Positions 47,988 to 59,900 of a stretch of 64,000 nt of DNA are shown here, piece after piece. Position 1 is the first letter of the stretch; every line of letters begins with the position of its first letter. The position numbers were made by a program, and so were the translations under genes. The notes under the pieces were generated by a model. That model was not told the origin of the DNA. It worked only from the letters and a program-made list of their open reading frames with translations, and made no database searches. The DNA is from Rotaria sp. Silwood1 (lineage: Eukaryota; Rotifera; Eurotatoria; Philodinida; Philodinidae): the NCBI GenBank assembly GCA_905250075.1, contig CAJNOP010000011.1, positions 2,358,169 to 2,422,168 of the forward strand. Direction: 5' to 3'.

Positions 47988-49526
47988 ATGTCGAAACGTC
48001 TGAAATGTAACGATGATGAAAATTCAAGCTCAGGTAAGATAACTATTTGGTTTTTTTTAAAATTAATTAGGGCCTAGATAATAATGATTATTAATAAGAA
48101 AATTCTATTGAGTTTATTTTCATGTTTTACTGTTAAAATACTAATATAATTTTTATTTAATTCTTCGTAGACTGTCAAATATCTGTTGATGACAAAATTC
48201 TATCGTCAGATATAAATAATATTATTCAAGCAACTACAACATCGACTTCATATCCATATCATACAAGTGTATGTGGATCATTACTATATACAGCACCAAC
48301 GAATACATCCTCAGATATTTTCTCACTTCTTCGTCATTGTAATTTCGATGCATTTCGACGTTCACTTGATATTTATTATAATGATATTATTCAAATGAAA
48401 AATGATCATGGACAGGTTAATATTTTTGTTTAAAATAATAATAAAACAATAAACGAAAAAAAAATTATTATTTTTATTTTATTATTTTAGACAGTACTTC
48501 ATGTATTAGTCATTCATGCACATCAATATGTATGGATACGTTTATTAATGATGCGTGGATGTAATACATGTGCTCAAGATATCGATGGATATACAGCTGC
48601 TCATTATGCTGTTGAACGTGATGATGTTGAAATGTTGAAAGCATTAACACTTCGTTTTCATTCTCAAGCTAAACCAATACCAGAAGAACGTATAACAGCA
48701 ATACATCAACAATGTATAAATGCATTATCATTAAAAAATAAACAAGGTTTAACTGTATTCATGTTAGCTTGCTATCATGGATCATTAAAATGTTTAAATT
48801 ATTTAATTGATCTTCATATAAATGATAGTAATTTAGAAGTAAATTAATTTTTTTTTCTCTTATTCATACATTACAATTTATTTATTTTTGTCTTATAAGG
48901 ATAAATTTGGTGACACTTGTTTACATTATGCAGTTGCACTTCGTAATCAAATTCTTGTAGAAAAATTAATTAATACATGTCAAGCTAATGTTAATGGTGG
49001 TAATCCAACCAGACCAAGTATACTTGATGTATTACAATATAATCGTGAACAACGAAAAATAGATGATCGTATAAAAGATGATCAAATTGAACAAATAATT
49101 TTATCACATGATGCAAAAAATCGTTGTACTATTCGACGTATTACTAGTAAAAGAAAAGGATCTATTGATAATGATGAAGCAATTATAGCAAATTTAGCTT
49201 GTATTTCACTTGATTTAACAACTAATGGACAAATTGAAACAGCTCGTAGTCATGCACGAATGGCTGCATCATTGCATGCTAAAGGTGATTTCGATGGTGC
49301 TCAAGAAAGTTATAAACAAGCAATGCACTATGCACCAGATAATACAATTGATTGGGCAACATATGCATTTCATGTTGCTGTTATACATATGGTTCATGGT
49401 GAACGACAATTAGCACTTGAATTATTACAAAAATCACTTCATATTAGAAAACAAGTAGAAAAACAAAGTCAAGAAATTGATCAAATTCAACGAGCTATTG
49501 ATAGCATTCAACAACAGACAACTTGA
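47988..49526 (+). CDS. Ankyrin-repeat protein with C-terminal TPR-like segment, 421 aa
   Basis: Four exons: 47988-48033, 48171-48415, 48491-48838, 48900-49526. All junctions are in phase, giving 422 codons. The first about 97 residues are polar and ankyrin-cap-like at the end. Ankyrin-type units follow: GQTVLHVLVIHAHQYVWIRL, GYTAAHYAVERDDVEMLKAL, GLTVFMLACYHGSLKCLNYL and GDTCLHYAVALRNQILVEKL. After a charged linker with KRKGS, the C-terminal about 85 residues (ASLHAKGDFDGAQESYKQAM, then FHVAVIHMVHGERQLALELL) read like two TPR helices pairs. The general architecture recalls IkB/BCL3-type regulators, but only the ankyrin fold is certain. Probably a cytoplasmic or nuclear adaptor. No enzyme motif. 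Confidence 0.85.
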
Positions 49527-51399
49527 GTAATTTTTATTAACTAATATGCACATCAATATAATTAAACCTCATATGTTCACTTGTAATTCAAAAATATTTC
49601 CAATGAATTATGTTTGTTTATTGAAAAAAACTTTGGATACAATGTCGATTTAATACCAAAAGAGTCAATCGATGATATGGAAATAGAGAAAATTTATTTT
49701 CGACGTTGTATTCATTTGAATCACAAGCGGATGGATTGGGTTTAAAAACTGATAAATAAAGACATTCTTTATATGAATTCTTTCATGTCTCATGTATAAT
49801 TCTGATCAGAAAATATCTATATATGTGTAGAAAGTTTTTTCTTTGTAAAATAACGCCATAAATTTTTTTTTTTATTGGTGGTTTGTATTAAAAAAAAGAA
49901 AATAAGTAATTGTCGATAAGTCAATTAATGACAAAATTATTAAATCTTACTGGAAAAAACAAAAGATTTTTTTTTAATATTTGTTCTAAAGAAGTGAATC
50001 TAGAATTTTCGTTGAATTTCTATCAACATATATAGAATTCAAAATAATAGAAAATTTGAAATTTGTTGAATCAACATATTATTCACATATAAAACAATAA
50101 GCAAAAATACACATGAGTTATATACGATGATTTTTCATGATAATTTTTAATAAAAAAAGTTTGCAAATATACAGGATGATAAAAATAGAAAAAAGAAAAA
50201 ACAGCAATCGAAATCAAAATATATCTACATTAGTTTATCTTCTCTACAAACAATGTATTTAGACAGTCATCAAAACGATATTATAGACAATTGATTTTTT
50301 TAATTCTTTCTATAATCTTATTTTCCTCTACATATATCAGTGTCTATAAGGAAGTACTTGTATATTTTGGTTCGTCAATGCTTTTCTTTTGTATAAAAAA
50401 AACTATACGTTTATAGAGCATATTTTATCTATCACAACAATATCTATCAGGTGATTTTATGTCGTTGTTCTTTCGATGCAAGCTTTCTTTCAATTGCGCA
50501 CTTTGTTTTTAATCAACAAAACAAACATTACTCAAAACATAAATTTTATAGCTTTATAACTGTTGTTATAGTGATCAATAGAAGCTCAATGATTACATAT
50601 TTTCATAAACAATCAAAAAAGAAACTTCCTCACAATCATTGACATATATTGACCTGATATTTATCGGACTGACATTTGTCATGCGCTATCGTGTGTGAAT
50701 AATTTCTTTCAGAACATAAAACCATCATATTTTTGTTGCCAACGTAAATATTCGTTATTTTTATCTTCAATAAATCGATATATCAAATATTTACATCAAT
50801 ATTTTATATAATGACATAGGGTAGTGTTACAACGAAAAGACGAGGGGCTAGCCCTCTACCATTATTGACAGCATATCTGCAAAAATTTTCACATTGTTGT
50901 CTAATTACTCTCTGATAAATTTTACAAGAGATCTGTTTCTCAGCCACTTTCTTTTAGATACATTATGTCTGACTATTTGCAAAATTTTCTTTAGCACCTT
51001 CTACTTCTTCGTATTATTTACAGTCATATGCATACACTACACTTGTGACATAACCAATATAATTACACCTACAAAGAGAAAGTAATAGTGACGTAAGACA
51101 TGAAAATAATACTGTAAGAAATATACCGAACAAGAAGAAACAAATAAAAATAGTCAACAAACTACCTATATTCCCTTGACTGAAAGGATAGAAACTAGAA
51201 ATGAGAGTTCACCAATGACTGTGTCTGTCTGTTTGCCTGTAGCATAGTTAGCATATAGTAAGTATTGTGGGAATAACCACATAGGATGACAAAAAAAAGA
51301 AAATCTCAAAACATTAAGATTCAAAATAATTGAAGGGTTATATCCCATGACAAAGAATTCAATAACCCGTATATACTGGGTATTTCACCATATACGACT

Positions 51400-52620
51400 G
51401 TATTTTGGTTTGCCGCATGACTCAATACCACTAGCGTATTACTGCATCATGAAATACGTCAATATATGCAGATTTATGGTCGTTTACGAGCGAGCGTATT
51501 CGACTTAGAATGCTTTTAGAAATGATGATTATTGTTATTAAGTTATTGAATGGTTCGATCATTTGTGCCAGGAAGTGCACATAGAGATTTAACGCAAATA
51601 TTATCAAGAGTTTGAGAGTGAGTCTGAATATAAGATTATAATAAATTAAAATCACATTATTTAAATAATGTAATATTAATTTTTTGTTCTGCAATGGAAA
51701 TAACGCTAATATAACTGATTGTATTGATTTCTATGTCATCTTTATTAGTCAATATACAGTGGGTATTCAAATTATTCAACGTAATTTGCTTTTATTTTTT
51801 TCGTTATTGTAAGCGCTAGAAAGAATCCAGATGCTGGTTCTAATAGAGAAAATGGTTTCTTAAAAGAATATAAGGATCTAAAAGTTATTATGATGTTTCC
51901 AAAAAACAAGGGGTCCAGAAAATTAAAAGATTAGTATTTTAGCATCTAAAACAGATAAATATACATTTGTTTAGACGACATAGAACGATAGAGCAAACAC
52001 TTCTCTAAAAAAGAAGACATTCACAAGTTCTCTCCGACGCTTTTTAGTTGAGATACAACAATCTTACAGAAACCCTTTAAATCGTAACTTATTCAATTTT
52101 CTCAAGAAAAATCATTTTTCGATCTTCTGTCCAATTGCAATTTTTCAGCCAAAAAACGTTGCAGAAAACTCGATAATGTCTTATTTTGTAAAGAATGGTT
52201 TGCTTTATCGTCGTATATAATCTAAACAAAATTATATTGACGTGTTTTAGGTGTTGAAAAACCAGAGTTTGAGTTTTCTGAAGTTCCTATCTTTGTGATT
52301 TTGATAATAATTTTTATTTCCTTATATTCTTTTTGAAAACCATTTGCTCTATCCTAACCAATACTTAGATTTTCTCTAGTACTAATGCCAGCATAAATAA
52401 ACTAAAAATACATCTTGTTGAATAACTTTAGTAGCCACTGTATATATAAAATAAGTTTTATTCGAAACATGGAAGCGACACAGAATTGTATGAATAATGG
52501 AAAACTAGATTGCTCTTAATTTCAAGCTTTGTATTTAAGATATTGAAAATTCAAACTTAAAACTTTAAAATAAATTTACTACTATATATGACAGAATTAT
52601 CACAGATCAAATTTCAGAAT
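51400..52620. repeat. Dispersed repeat, copy B, split by a nested insertion
   Basis: The left part (51400-51756) and right part (52441-52620) each match copy A at 45320-45770 in order. The break is exactly at the ends of the inserted element (51757-52440), so copy B was whole before the insertion. Outer limits approximate. Confidence 0.75.
51757..52440. mobile_element. Tc1/mariner-like foldback MITE with TA target, nested
   Basis: Ends CAGTGGGTATTCAAATTATT and (complement) CAGTGGCTACTAAAGTTATT; both continue to TCAAC. TA lies on both sides (51755-51756 and 52441-52442), inside the sequence of copy B. The two halves pair along about 330 bp each, at lower identity (for example aagaatataagga and taagaca in both arms). 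No transposase frame. The TA target and CAGTG end suggest Tc1/mariner; that is inference. Confidence 0.85.
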
Positions 52621-53455
52621 TCGATATATGAAAAGAATTTATGATTCACTGTACTTAATTATTATTTTTATTTGAAAATAAAATTTCAAGGACAATATGA
52701 GAAAACAAAAGCAAATATAGTTACAAGCAATGCAATAATTTTAAAAAAATTGACGAGATTTCTGTAGAATAAACAATAACATTGCATATATAAACTGAAC
52801 ATAATTAGACAAGTACTGTATATTTAACATTGGTATTTTTTTAAAAACATAAAGACCAAGTTTTATATTAGAAAAAAAAATTGGTTTCGTAAAAGCTAAT
52901 CATTATCATATGTCAAGTCATCTCTCTGTATTTTTCTATGACTTGATTTAAATAATATGAACGTCTTTATACATATATTTATGCCATCAATCTAGAACTT
53001 AATGACTCGAATTTCGATGGACTTTACAGGTTATTTAGAGAAGATTTAAAATAAATATATGATAATTTGTTTTTTATTTTTGCCATAGCAAGACACGAAT
53101 AAAGATAAAAAAAGAATATTGCATGGTGAAAATACTTCAGTTTTCGTACAAATGCTTGAATGAAATACGAAATAAAAATGATCTATATTAATTAATTAGA
53201 AATGCAATTGATCTTTGAAAAATTTTTATTGCAAATTTGTGAACACAAAAAATTTTTATCTTTCATTTTATTATTTTAAAAATATAAAAAATATAGTTAA
53301 ATAAAATCATCAACTAAATTAATTGATCTATGAAAATTAAATGAATCGACAAAACAAATTTTCAAGAAAAAAAAGTACATGAAATTTTGCTTGATCATTC
53401 ACAGCTGATAAATACTCTCATCGTTTATTATTATTTTGTTTTTCTTCATCATCAT

Positions 53456-53465
53456 GATATAAATT
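53456..53465 (+). promoter_or_regulatory. Possible TATA box of the S1 protease gene
   Basis: GATATAAATT about 37 bp before the ATG at 53502. It is close to the start, so the leader would be very short. Weak call. Confidence 0.35.
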
Positions 53466-53501
53466 GAAGGTAAAATAAAGTCTGTAGAAGTACAAAGTAG
53501 A

Positions 53502-56500
53502 ATGGGGATCAAGCTTATTGTTGTGTTATCAATATTGGGACAATGTGCTTTTGCAATTGACTATGATAAAGGTATATATTTTTGTGTTTAAGACCATTGC
53601 TTGCATTTATAGCTATGTGTTGGTAACTTTCGTCACATATTATGTCGAGATAATCTGTGAGAAATAATGGAGAGATTATTATTTACGATATTCTTTATGA
53701 TTTATATGGATAACAATAATAGATATCAATTGCATGAATAGATCGGTAATTTTCAGCCCAAAATTGTTCAGAGTGTTCATTGTGACGAATAACCTATCGA
53801 TATGCAAAAATTACTTTCATTCGTACTCTCTCTCTCTCTCTCTCTCTCTGTTGCATTTATTGACCTAGGAGAGGAATCAAAGCTTATAGATCTAGCCGAT
53901 TTTCCACGATTCTGTATTGGAAAGAGAGAAAAAATTTTTTCACTAAATTATTTAGTCCAAATCTACATGTTATTATTCATTCATATTTCTTGAAATTTGT
54001 GTACGCACTTTTAAAGTATGGTTTTTTTTAATCACTTTGTTGAACAATCATGGCTGAAAAATCGTTATATATATATATTACTATGTGGTAATACGCTCTT
54101 CGAATTTTGTGTATGTAATATCGATTGTTATTTTTATAATGGATTGTGTTGAATTCGAAATAGCTTTCAAAACAATAGTATTTGGCTGAAAGTTGAAATC
54201 ATATTATAATAACTATAGGTTGAGGAGTATAAGAAAACATAGATCTTATATTATGATTAGGATAGGATATACTTAATCAGTTCATTCGAAATAAGTATGC
54301 AAATATTTACCAAAAAACTGTTCTAATAGGCACCTGTTTATTTCCCACTGCTTTGTTTCTCATTCGATTTCATGTTGTCTATTTAGACACCTGTGGACTT
54401 CGTCCATTAATAAATAAGGGTGATTCACCACCTAAAATTGTTGGCGGTGTAGAAGCAGAAAGAGGTGATTGGTAAGACATTCAAATTTTAAGTTTTATAA
54501 AATATTCATTTCTATCTTGTGTTTTGTTTTAAGGCCATGGGTGGTAAGTTGTTTAATCAAATATAAGAAAAAATATTTGATATATTTTCTACTTGAACTA
54601 TAGATATCTATGCGACGTAATGGAAATCATATTTGTGGTGGATCACTTATAAATGATCAATGGATTATTACAGCTGCTCATTGTGTTTATGCGTAAAATC
54701 AAAAACAAAAATATCTTTTTTTTTATAAATTTCTATTCTATTTTTTTTTAATACAGAAATCAAAATCCAGGTGTCTATCAAATTGTTCTTGGTCTTCATG
54801 ATAGATTGATTGCAGACAATTGGGTTATTTCAAGAAAAGTTCAAAGTATTATAGTTCATCCACAATATTCAAGTCAAAGTCTTTCGAATGATATTGCTCT
54901 GATGAAATTAGTTGTAAGCATGTTTCTTTGTTGTGTTAATCTATACCTCCTTGTTGGAGTTTCTGAAGAACGACTTATTAAAATTTTTTTTAACTTTTCG
55001 GACAAAGGAATCTTGATGAGTAGAACAAAATTTGTCATAGATTCAAAACTTCTAGGTCATGTCTTCTATAAAATATTAAGATTCAAGTAATCTCACTTTT
55101 TGATCTTCTGTATTCGAGATGCTACGTATAATGGAGTTGAAAATCTTTTTACAGGTGCTTGTCTAGAATATTTGGAAAAATATATGTAAAACAGTAGTAT
55201 ATTTTATAGAAAACTTGACTTTGAGAAAAAAAATGCAAAATAACGTTGAATTTCGATTTTTTGCTAAATACTTATTGTTTTTCTCTTTCTATTGGAATTT
55301 CTATAGATTTTCGACCACTAAACATTCAAGGATATTGTTCTTACATTCAGAGAACACTTGTTTGTTTATCTGCAAGATGCCTGAAGTCAGAGAAAATCAA
55401 TATATCGATCGAAAGACATCTGCTTTTTTCACTTATACTACCCATTTTGAATCAATTAATCATATTTCGAATTAACGAGAGAAGTTGCTCGACTGATAAT
55501 CGCCGTTTAATCTAATATTTACTCATAGTTTAGATAGACATCTTGAAAGGACTCTTACCAATAGGCCTTGTTCTTCTCAAATCATGACTATTTTACTGAA
55601 CGTTCAGTCTATTGAAAGATACCATGAGAAAAATAGGAGCGTATAATTTACGCCTGAAATCCATTTCAACAATATCTCTTATGATATAGTGAAAGTTTCA
55701 GCTTAAACGAATGTTTTCCTTTTCAGATAATGCATATGCAAAAAACTTTACCTTTACAGAAGAGGTTCAGAAATAGTCCAGTTTTTATGGATACGATATC
55801 TTAAGAAGACATCATTCATTTTAACTGAAATTTTCAGAATAAGATAAGAGCTATTACTAAGGAAAAGCTCAGGTCGAAACTCCTAGTTTTGATTTTTCCC
55901 ATAATATGTTGTGATAGTCTGAAAGTTCAGTAAAATGATCAGAATTTGAGAAGAAAGACATTATGACGCGAATCCTTCTTAGATTTTTATCTCAATGCTG
56001 AGTAAAATATGAGCTCAAACAGAGATTATCAATCAAATGAGTGTTCTGGTAAGTCGAAAGATGTCTTACATGTCTCAACATACAACTTCAACTTGATCAT
56101 TAGTTGAAAATACGATAACAATAAGTAGATTAAACCTGTAGCAGAAATATTTTGAAATAAAAAGTAAAAACTCAAGTTTTTTTTGGCATTAGTAGCTCTT
56201 AAAAATCATTCTTTTCGAGATTATTTTGATTTTCACGTTTGCCATGAGCCAGAAAACTTATTTCTATATTAAAATTAAATCAACTTTCTAGGATAAAATT
56301 GATACATATACTGACTATTATATGCCTGTTTGTTTCCCACATGCTGATCAAACATTTGCTGATCAAATAGGATATACAGTTGGTTGGGGAGCACCATTTC
56401 ATGGTAAAAAAAACAGTGATAATAGTTGGTTTAAAGATGTATTAATCGATGTTTTTTTTTCGAATTTTAGGTGGTAGTTTATTACGTTATTTATATGAAG

Positions 56501-56841
56501 TCACTTCATCAGTATTAACTGATAATGCATGTAAAGCACGTTATACATCAGGTATGATCAATCCAGCTACTCAAATATGTTCCGGTGGCAACAGCACAGG
56601 AGCTTGTCAAGTAAAAGAAATTTTTTCTTTTAGTTTTTATACAATGTTGTTTTTTTTTTGTTTTAATTTCTAGGGTGATTCTGGTGGTCCATTTATTGTT
56701 TCTGATCCTCAACGTGAGGGTCGATATGTTCTTGTTGGTTTAACATCATGGGGTATTGGATGTGGTGATGGTGGTGTTTATACACGTGTTTCAGCTTATA
56801 AATCATGGATCGAATCAAAAGTTGGTCCTACTTTGTCTTAA
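53502..56841 (+). CDS. Secreted S1 serine protease, 276 aa
   Basis: Eight exons: 53502-53571, 54387-54471, 54534-54543, 54604-54692, 54757-54913, 56292-56403, 56471-56610, 56674-56841. Phases agree, giving 277 codons. Signal peptide in exon 1 ([16 protein letters not shown]). A short propeptide contains DTCGLRPL, then the activation site KIVGG. The triad is complete: TAAHC, DIALMKL, GDSGGP. The residue corresponding to position 189 in chymotrypsin numbering is Gly (STGACQGDSGG), with Gly at 216 and 226, so a trypsin-like Arg/Lys preference is unlikely. A chymotrypsin- or elastase-like pocket fits better. The third exon is only 10 bases (GCCATGGGTG), encoding the PWV before ISMRR. Probably an extracellular digestive or defence protease. 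Exon 1 to 2 and exon 5 to 6 introns are long. Confidence 0.93.
53826..53849. repeat. CT dinucleotide microsatellite in protease intron 1
   Basis: (CT)n of about 12 units. The plus-strand open frame through it is not coding. Confidence 0.85.
55517..56007. mobile_element. Foldback element in protease intron 5
   Basis: Left block ttcttctcaaatcatgacta followed by ttttactgaacgttcagtct (about 55571-55610) is mirrored on the other strand near 55915-55965 (ttcttctcaaattctgatca, ttttactgaactttcagact). The outer parts (actcatagtttagatag and its complement) also pair loosely. About 490 bp in total, limits approximate, no open frame. Confidence 0.65.
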
Positions 56842-56930
56842 ACATGAAAGAAATTTATTATATATATAAATAACTACATCGCAATATAAAAAAAGAATGA
56901 TGAAAAAAATAATAATTGAATAAATGTGAC

Positions 56931-59900
56931 CTATCCATTCATTAAACCCGTAGTATGGTCAACATCCATTTGAGCTATACGATCACCTGTAGTAGTAATC
57001 GCTCTTTGTCGTTGACTTTGATCATTAGCAGCTAATCCTCGAACAAAAGGTGTTTTTGCAGTTCGATTTAAAATCTGAGTTGATGAATCTTGACGAAAAT
57101 TAACTAATCCACGAACATGACCTAAATATAATTATCATAGACATCTGAATAAATAAGTTAATAAATAAATGAACGAAGATCTTACGAATAATTACACAAC
57201 CTAAAATGATTGATATCCAAATAACAATTAATAAAACGATAATGAATAAAAATACTAAAAAAAAAAAAAACAAAATAAAAATTTGTAGAAGAATTTATGA
57301 TTTCTTTTTTTAAGAATTACTTCTTGGTGCATTTGTACTCGATTTCGATAATTGATTTTGATCTGTTCCAACTATTCTTCTTGATGGTATTGATCTATTC
57401 AATTGAATAAAATAGATAATAAAAGTAGAAACAAAAAAAAAAAGAATGAAACAAACTCAAATAAATTTGGATAATCATTATTTTGACATGTATGATCAGT
57501 TTCAATAAAATAATGTAATTGAATATTTTTATATTTATAAAAAATTAAAAATTTACAAAGCGCCTCTAAAATTGATTCACATTCAATAATTAAATAATCT
57601 CCTGGTTTTAAAAATATATCTGCTGATAAAATTTTCATATTAGTTTCACTATGATTTGATAATATAGATGAATCAACAATAGATTGAACTATTTTTCGAC
57701 CAAACATACGATAACGTATAATATAAATACTCCACCGTGCATTATCAGTTTTTGAAAATAATGGTTGTATACCATATAATAAACGAGGATAATTTGATAT
57801 ACGACATGAAAAACCTTTTTTTAAACTTCATATTTATTTATATCAAAATAGATTTTATACATACGTTTGCGTTGTTGTTTATTTCCAACAACTATTGTAC
57901 CCATATAGAATCGTGGTCTGAATAAAAAAGAAAACAGAATTTTATACATTCGTGTCACAAGGGAAGTTTTCCAAATGAGCAATCGCTTGTCAAACCAGAC
58001 TATGTATATTATACTGACTCAAAATGAGTTTTGAATACTCTGAAAAAAGTTCGTGCCATTAAGTTTCCTACTGCGAAAATATAACACTTTTACGAGAACT
58101 TTTTAAGTGAATATTCTGGTAACAGAAAATTGATTTTCGAATTTCGACTTGAAATTTTCCATAGAGACAAACCTTAGCGGGAGTCCACTGTGAACGTTTC
58201 AGATTTTTCAATTGTCTCTTTCTTGAAATAGAGAAACATCAAATTTGCTAGTTTATATTTTTCGTAGATTGTGTTATCCTTTCCGAAACTGGTAGTTCTT
58301 GTTCTATGTCCTATCTGTTTGTATTGCAAACAACAGGTGTTTGCCTTTCCTGGAGTTTTAAATCGTCCTTTCACAAGAGAAAACCTAGATAAAACACTGA
58401 TTGTATTTTAGGATATGAACAGCGACAAGATCTGAAACATTCAGGAAAAAAAAATGTGACAACAATATGATCAAAAACTTCTGAAAGTTTGCAATTATCG
58501 ATTATATACATATCAAAGTCATCCCCAAATAATGATCATGAATACTTCTAATTAAGTTCATTTCTAAATATTTCCAGTTTGAAATATTAGAAGTTCAATT
58601 GATGAAAATTACAAGATCAAGAATTTGATGTTAGAATTTCTTCAAATTCAAAGTATTGATTTACCTCTATCCATCTTTGTTAAATAAATAAAAACGAAAA
58701 AGACTTTAGTTTTAACAAATAAAGCTACAAACAAAGTTTATTTTCAGACATATCTTTTAATATGTGTTGTACTGATCAATATCGAAAAATCTAATTCTAA
58801 TTTTTAACTAATAAAATTCGTATAATTCAATTAGTACTAATAATAAAAGAAAACGAAAAACATACATTACAGTTGATATAGTAAGAATAACTCCTGATTG
58901 ATCATTATTCAATTGTTGTTCTTTAAAATAAGTAACCGTAAATATAATTAATTTTGATTTATCGAATTGAAAACCATGACCTACTTTTCAAAATTAATTC
59001 AATTGTACAATAAATAAATTTATCCTTACCATCAGCTAGTTCATATGGAGTTAATGATGAATATGATGCCCATTGATAAATTAACATTAAATGACTATTT
59101 TTACAAATTGTTTCATCATTATACCTTTAAAAAAAAAACTTATACAATGTATTTCGTTTTTTTTTTCTTAAAATATCTATACCAAATAGTATCATATTGA
59201 TACGTAGAGGATGCTACATGGCAAATATGAACAGTTATTTGTTGAATCTCTCCATTTAATGATTGAATAAATGGTTCTATTTTGACTAAAATATAAAATT
59301 AAAATACATGTGTACGAAATCTTTATATTTTATTATATTTCTTTAAATTAGATAATTCATTAATTTAGATGAATATTCTATATAAAAATTACGAAGTGCA
59401 TCCAATATATATATATACATATGAATTAATTTCTATAAAATTTTGCTATTCAAAAAAAAATAATCAATAGTTGCATTCATTTGACACTTAATTGAAAAAC
59501 AATCATATCTTTTCTTCTTTTTACCATCGTTCCTCTGAATTAATTAATCGATTTTATGAAAGATTGAAACTTTGATTAGTACACTTATATAAACAAAAGA
59601 AAAATATCAGTGGTTTTCAAAAGTTTTCAGCTGAAAAATCTAAAAAAAATCAGGTCAACATTATTTTCATGCACTTAAGAATCTAATTAAGAGACTATCG
59701 AGTATATGAAACACTTGATAAAAAATGTTTTTCTTTTTTTGTGTGTATTTAATGTAGCGATGTTTAAAACGAATAACTTCAAAATTTTAGTGTTGAATGC
59801 TCTTTCTTTCAATAGTTAGTCAACATCAACTTTTTACCATTATTATGTCCTTACGAGAATAAAATAGCCAAAACTATTCTGTCAAAGTTGTGCTTGTTAT

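Larger units (their letters stand above)
49527..53501. other. Intergenic, 4 kb, with nested repeats
   Basis: Contains dispersed repeat copy B (51400-52620) with a foldback transposon inserted in it. The rest is AT-rich and I see no gene. Confidence 0.6.

Noticed and set aside
50850-50880. Palindromic GGGCTAGCCC stretch
   Set aside because: Short and isolated, no flanking repeats or duplication; likely chance.
53802-53993. 63-codon plus-strand frame with a hydrophobic start
   Set aside because: Runs through the CT microsatellite in intron 1 of the protease gene.
58388-58400. GATAAAACACTG, resembling the end of the hAT MITE at 44072
   Set aside because: No matching left end or 8-bp duplication nearby; may be chance or a truncated end.
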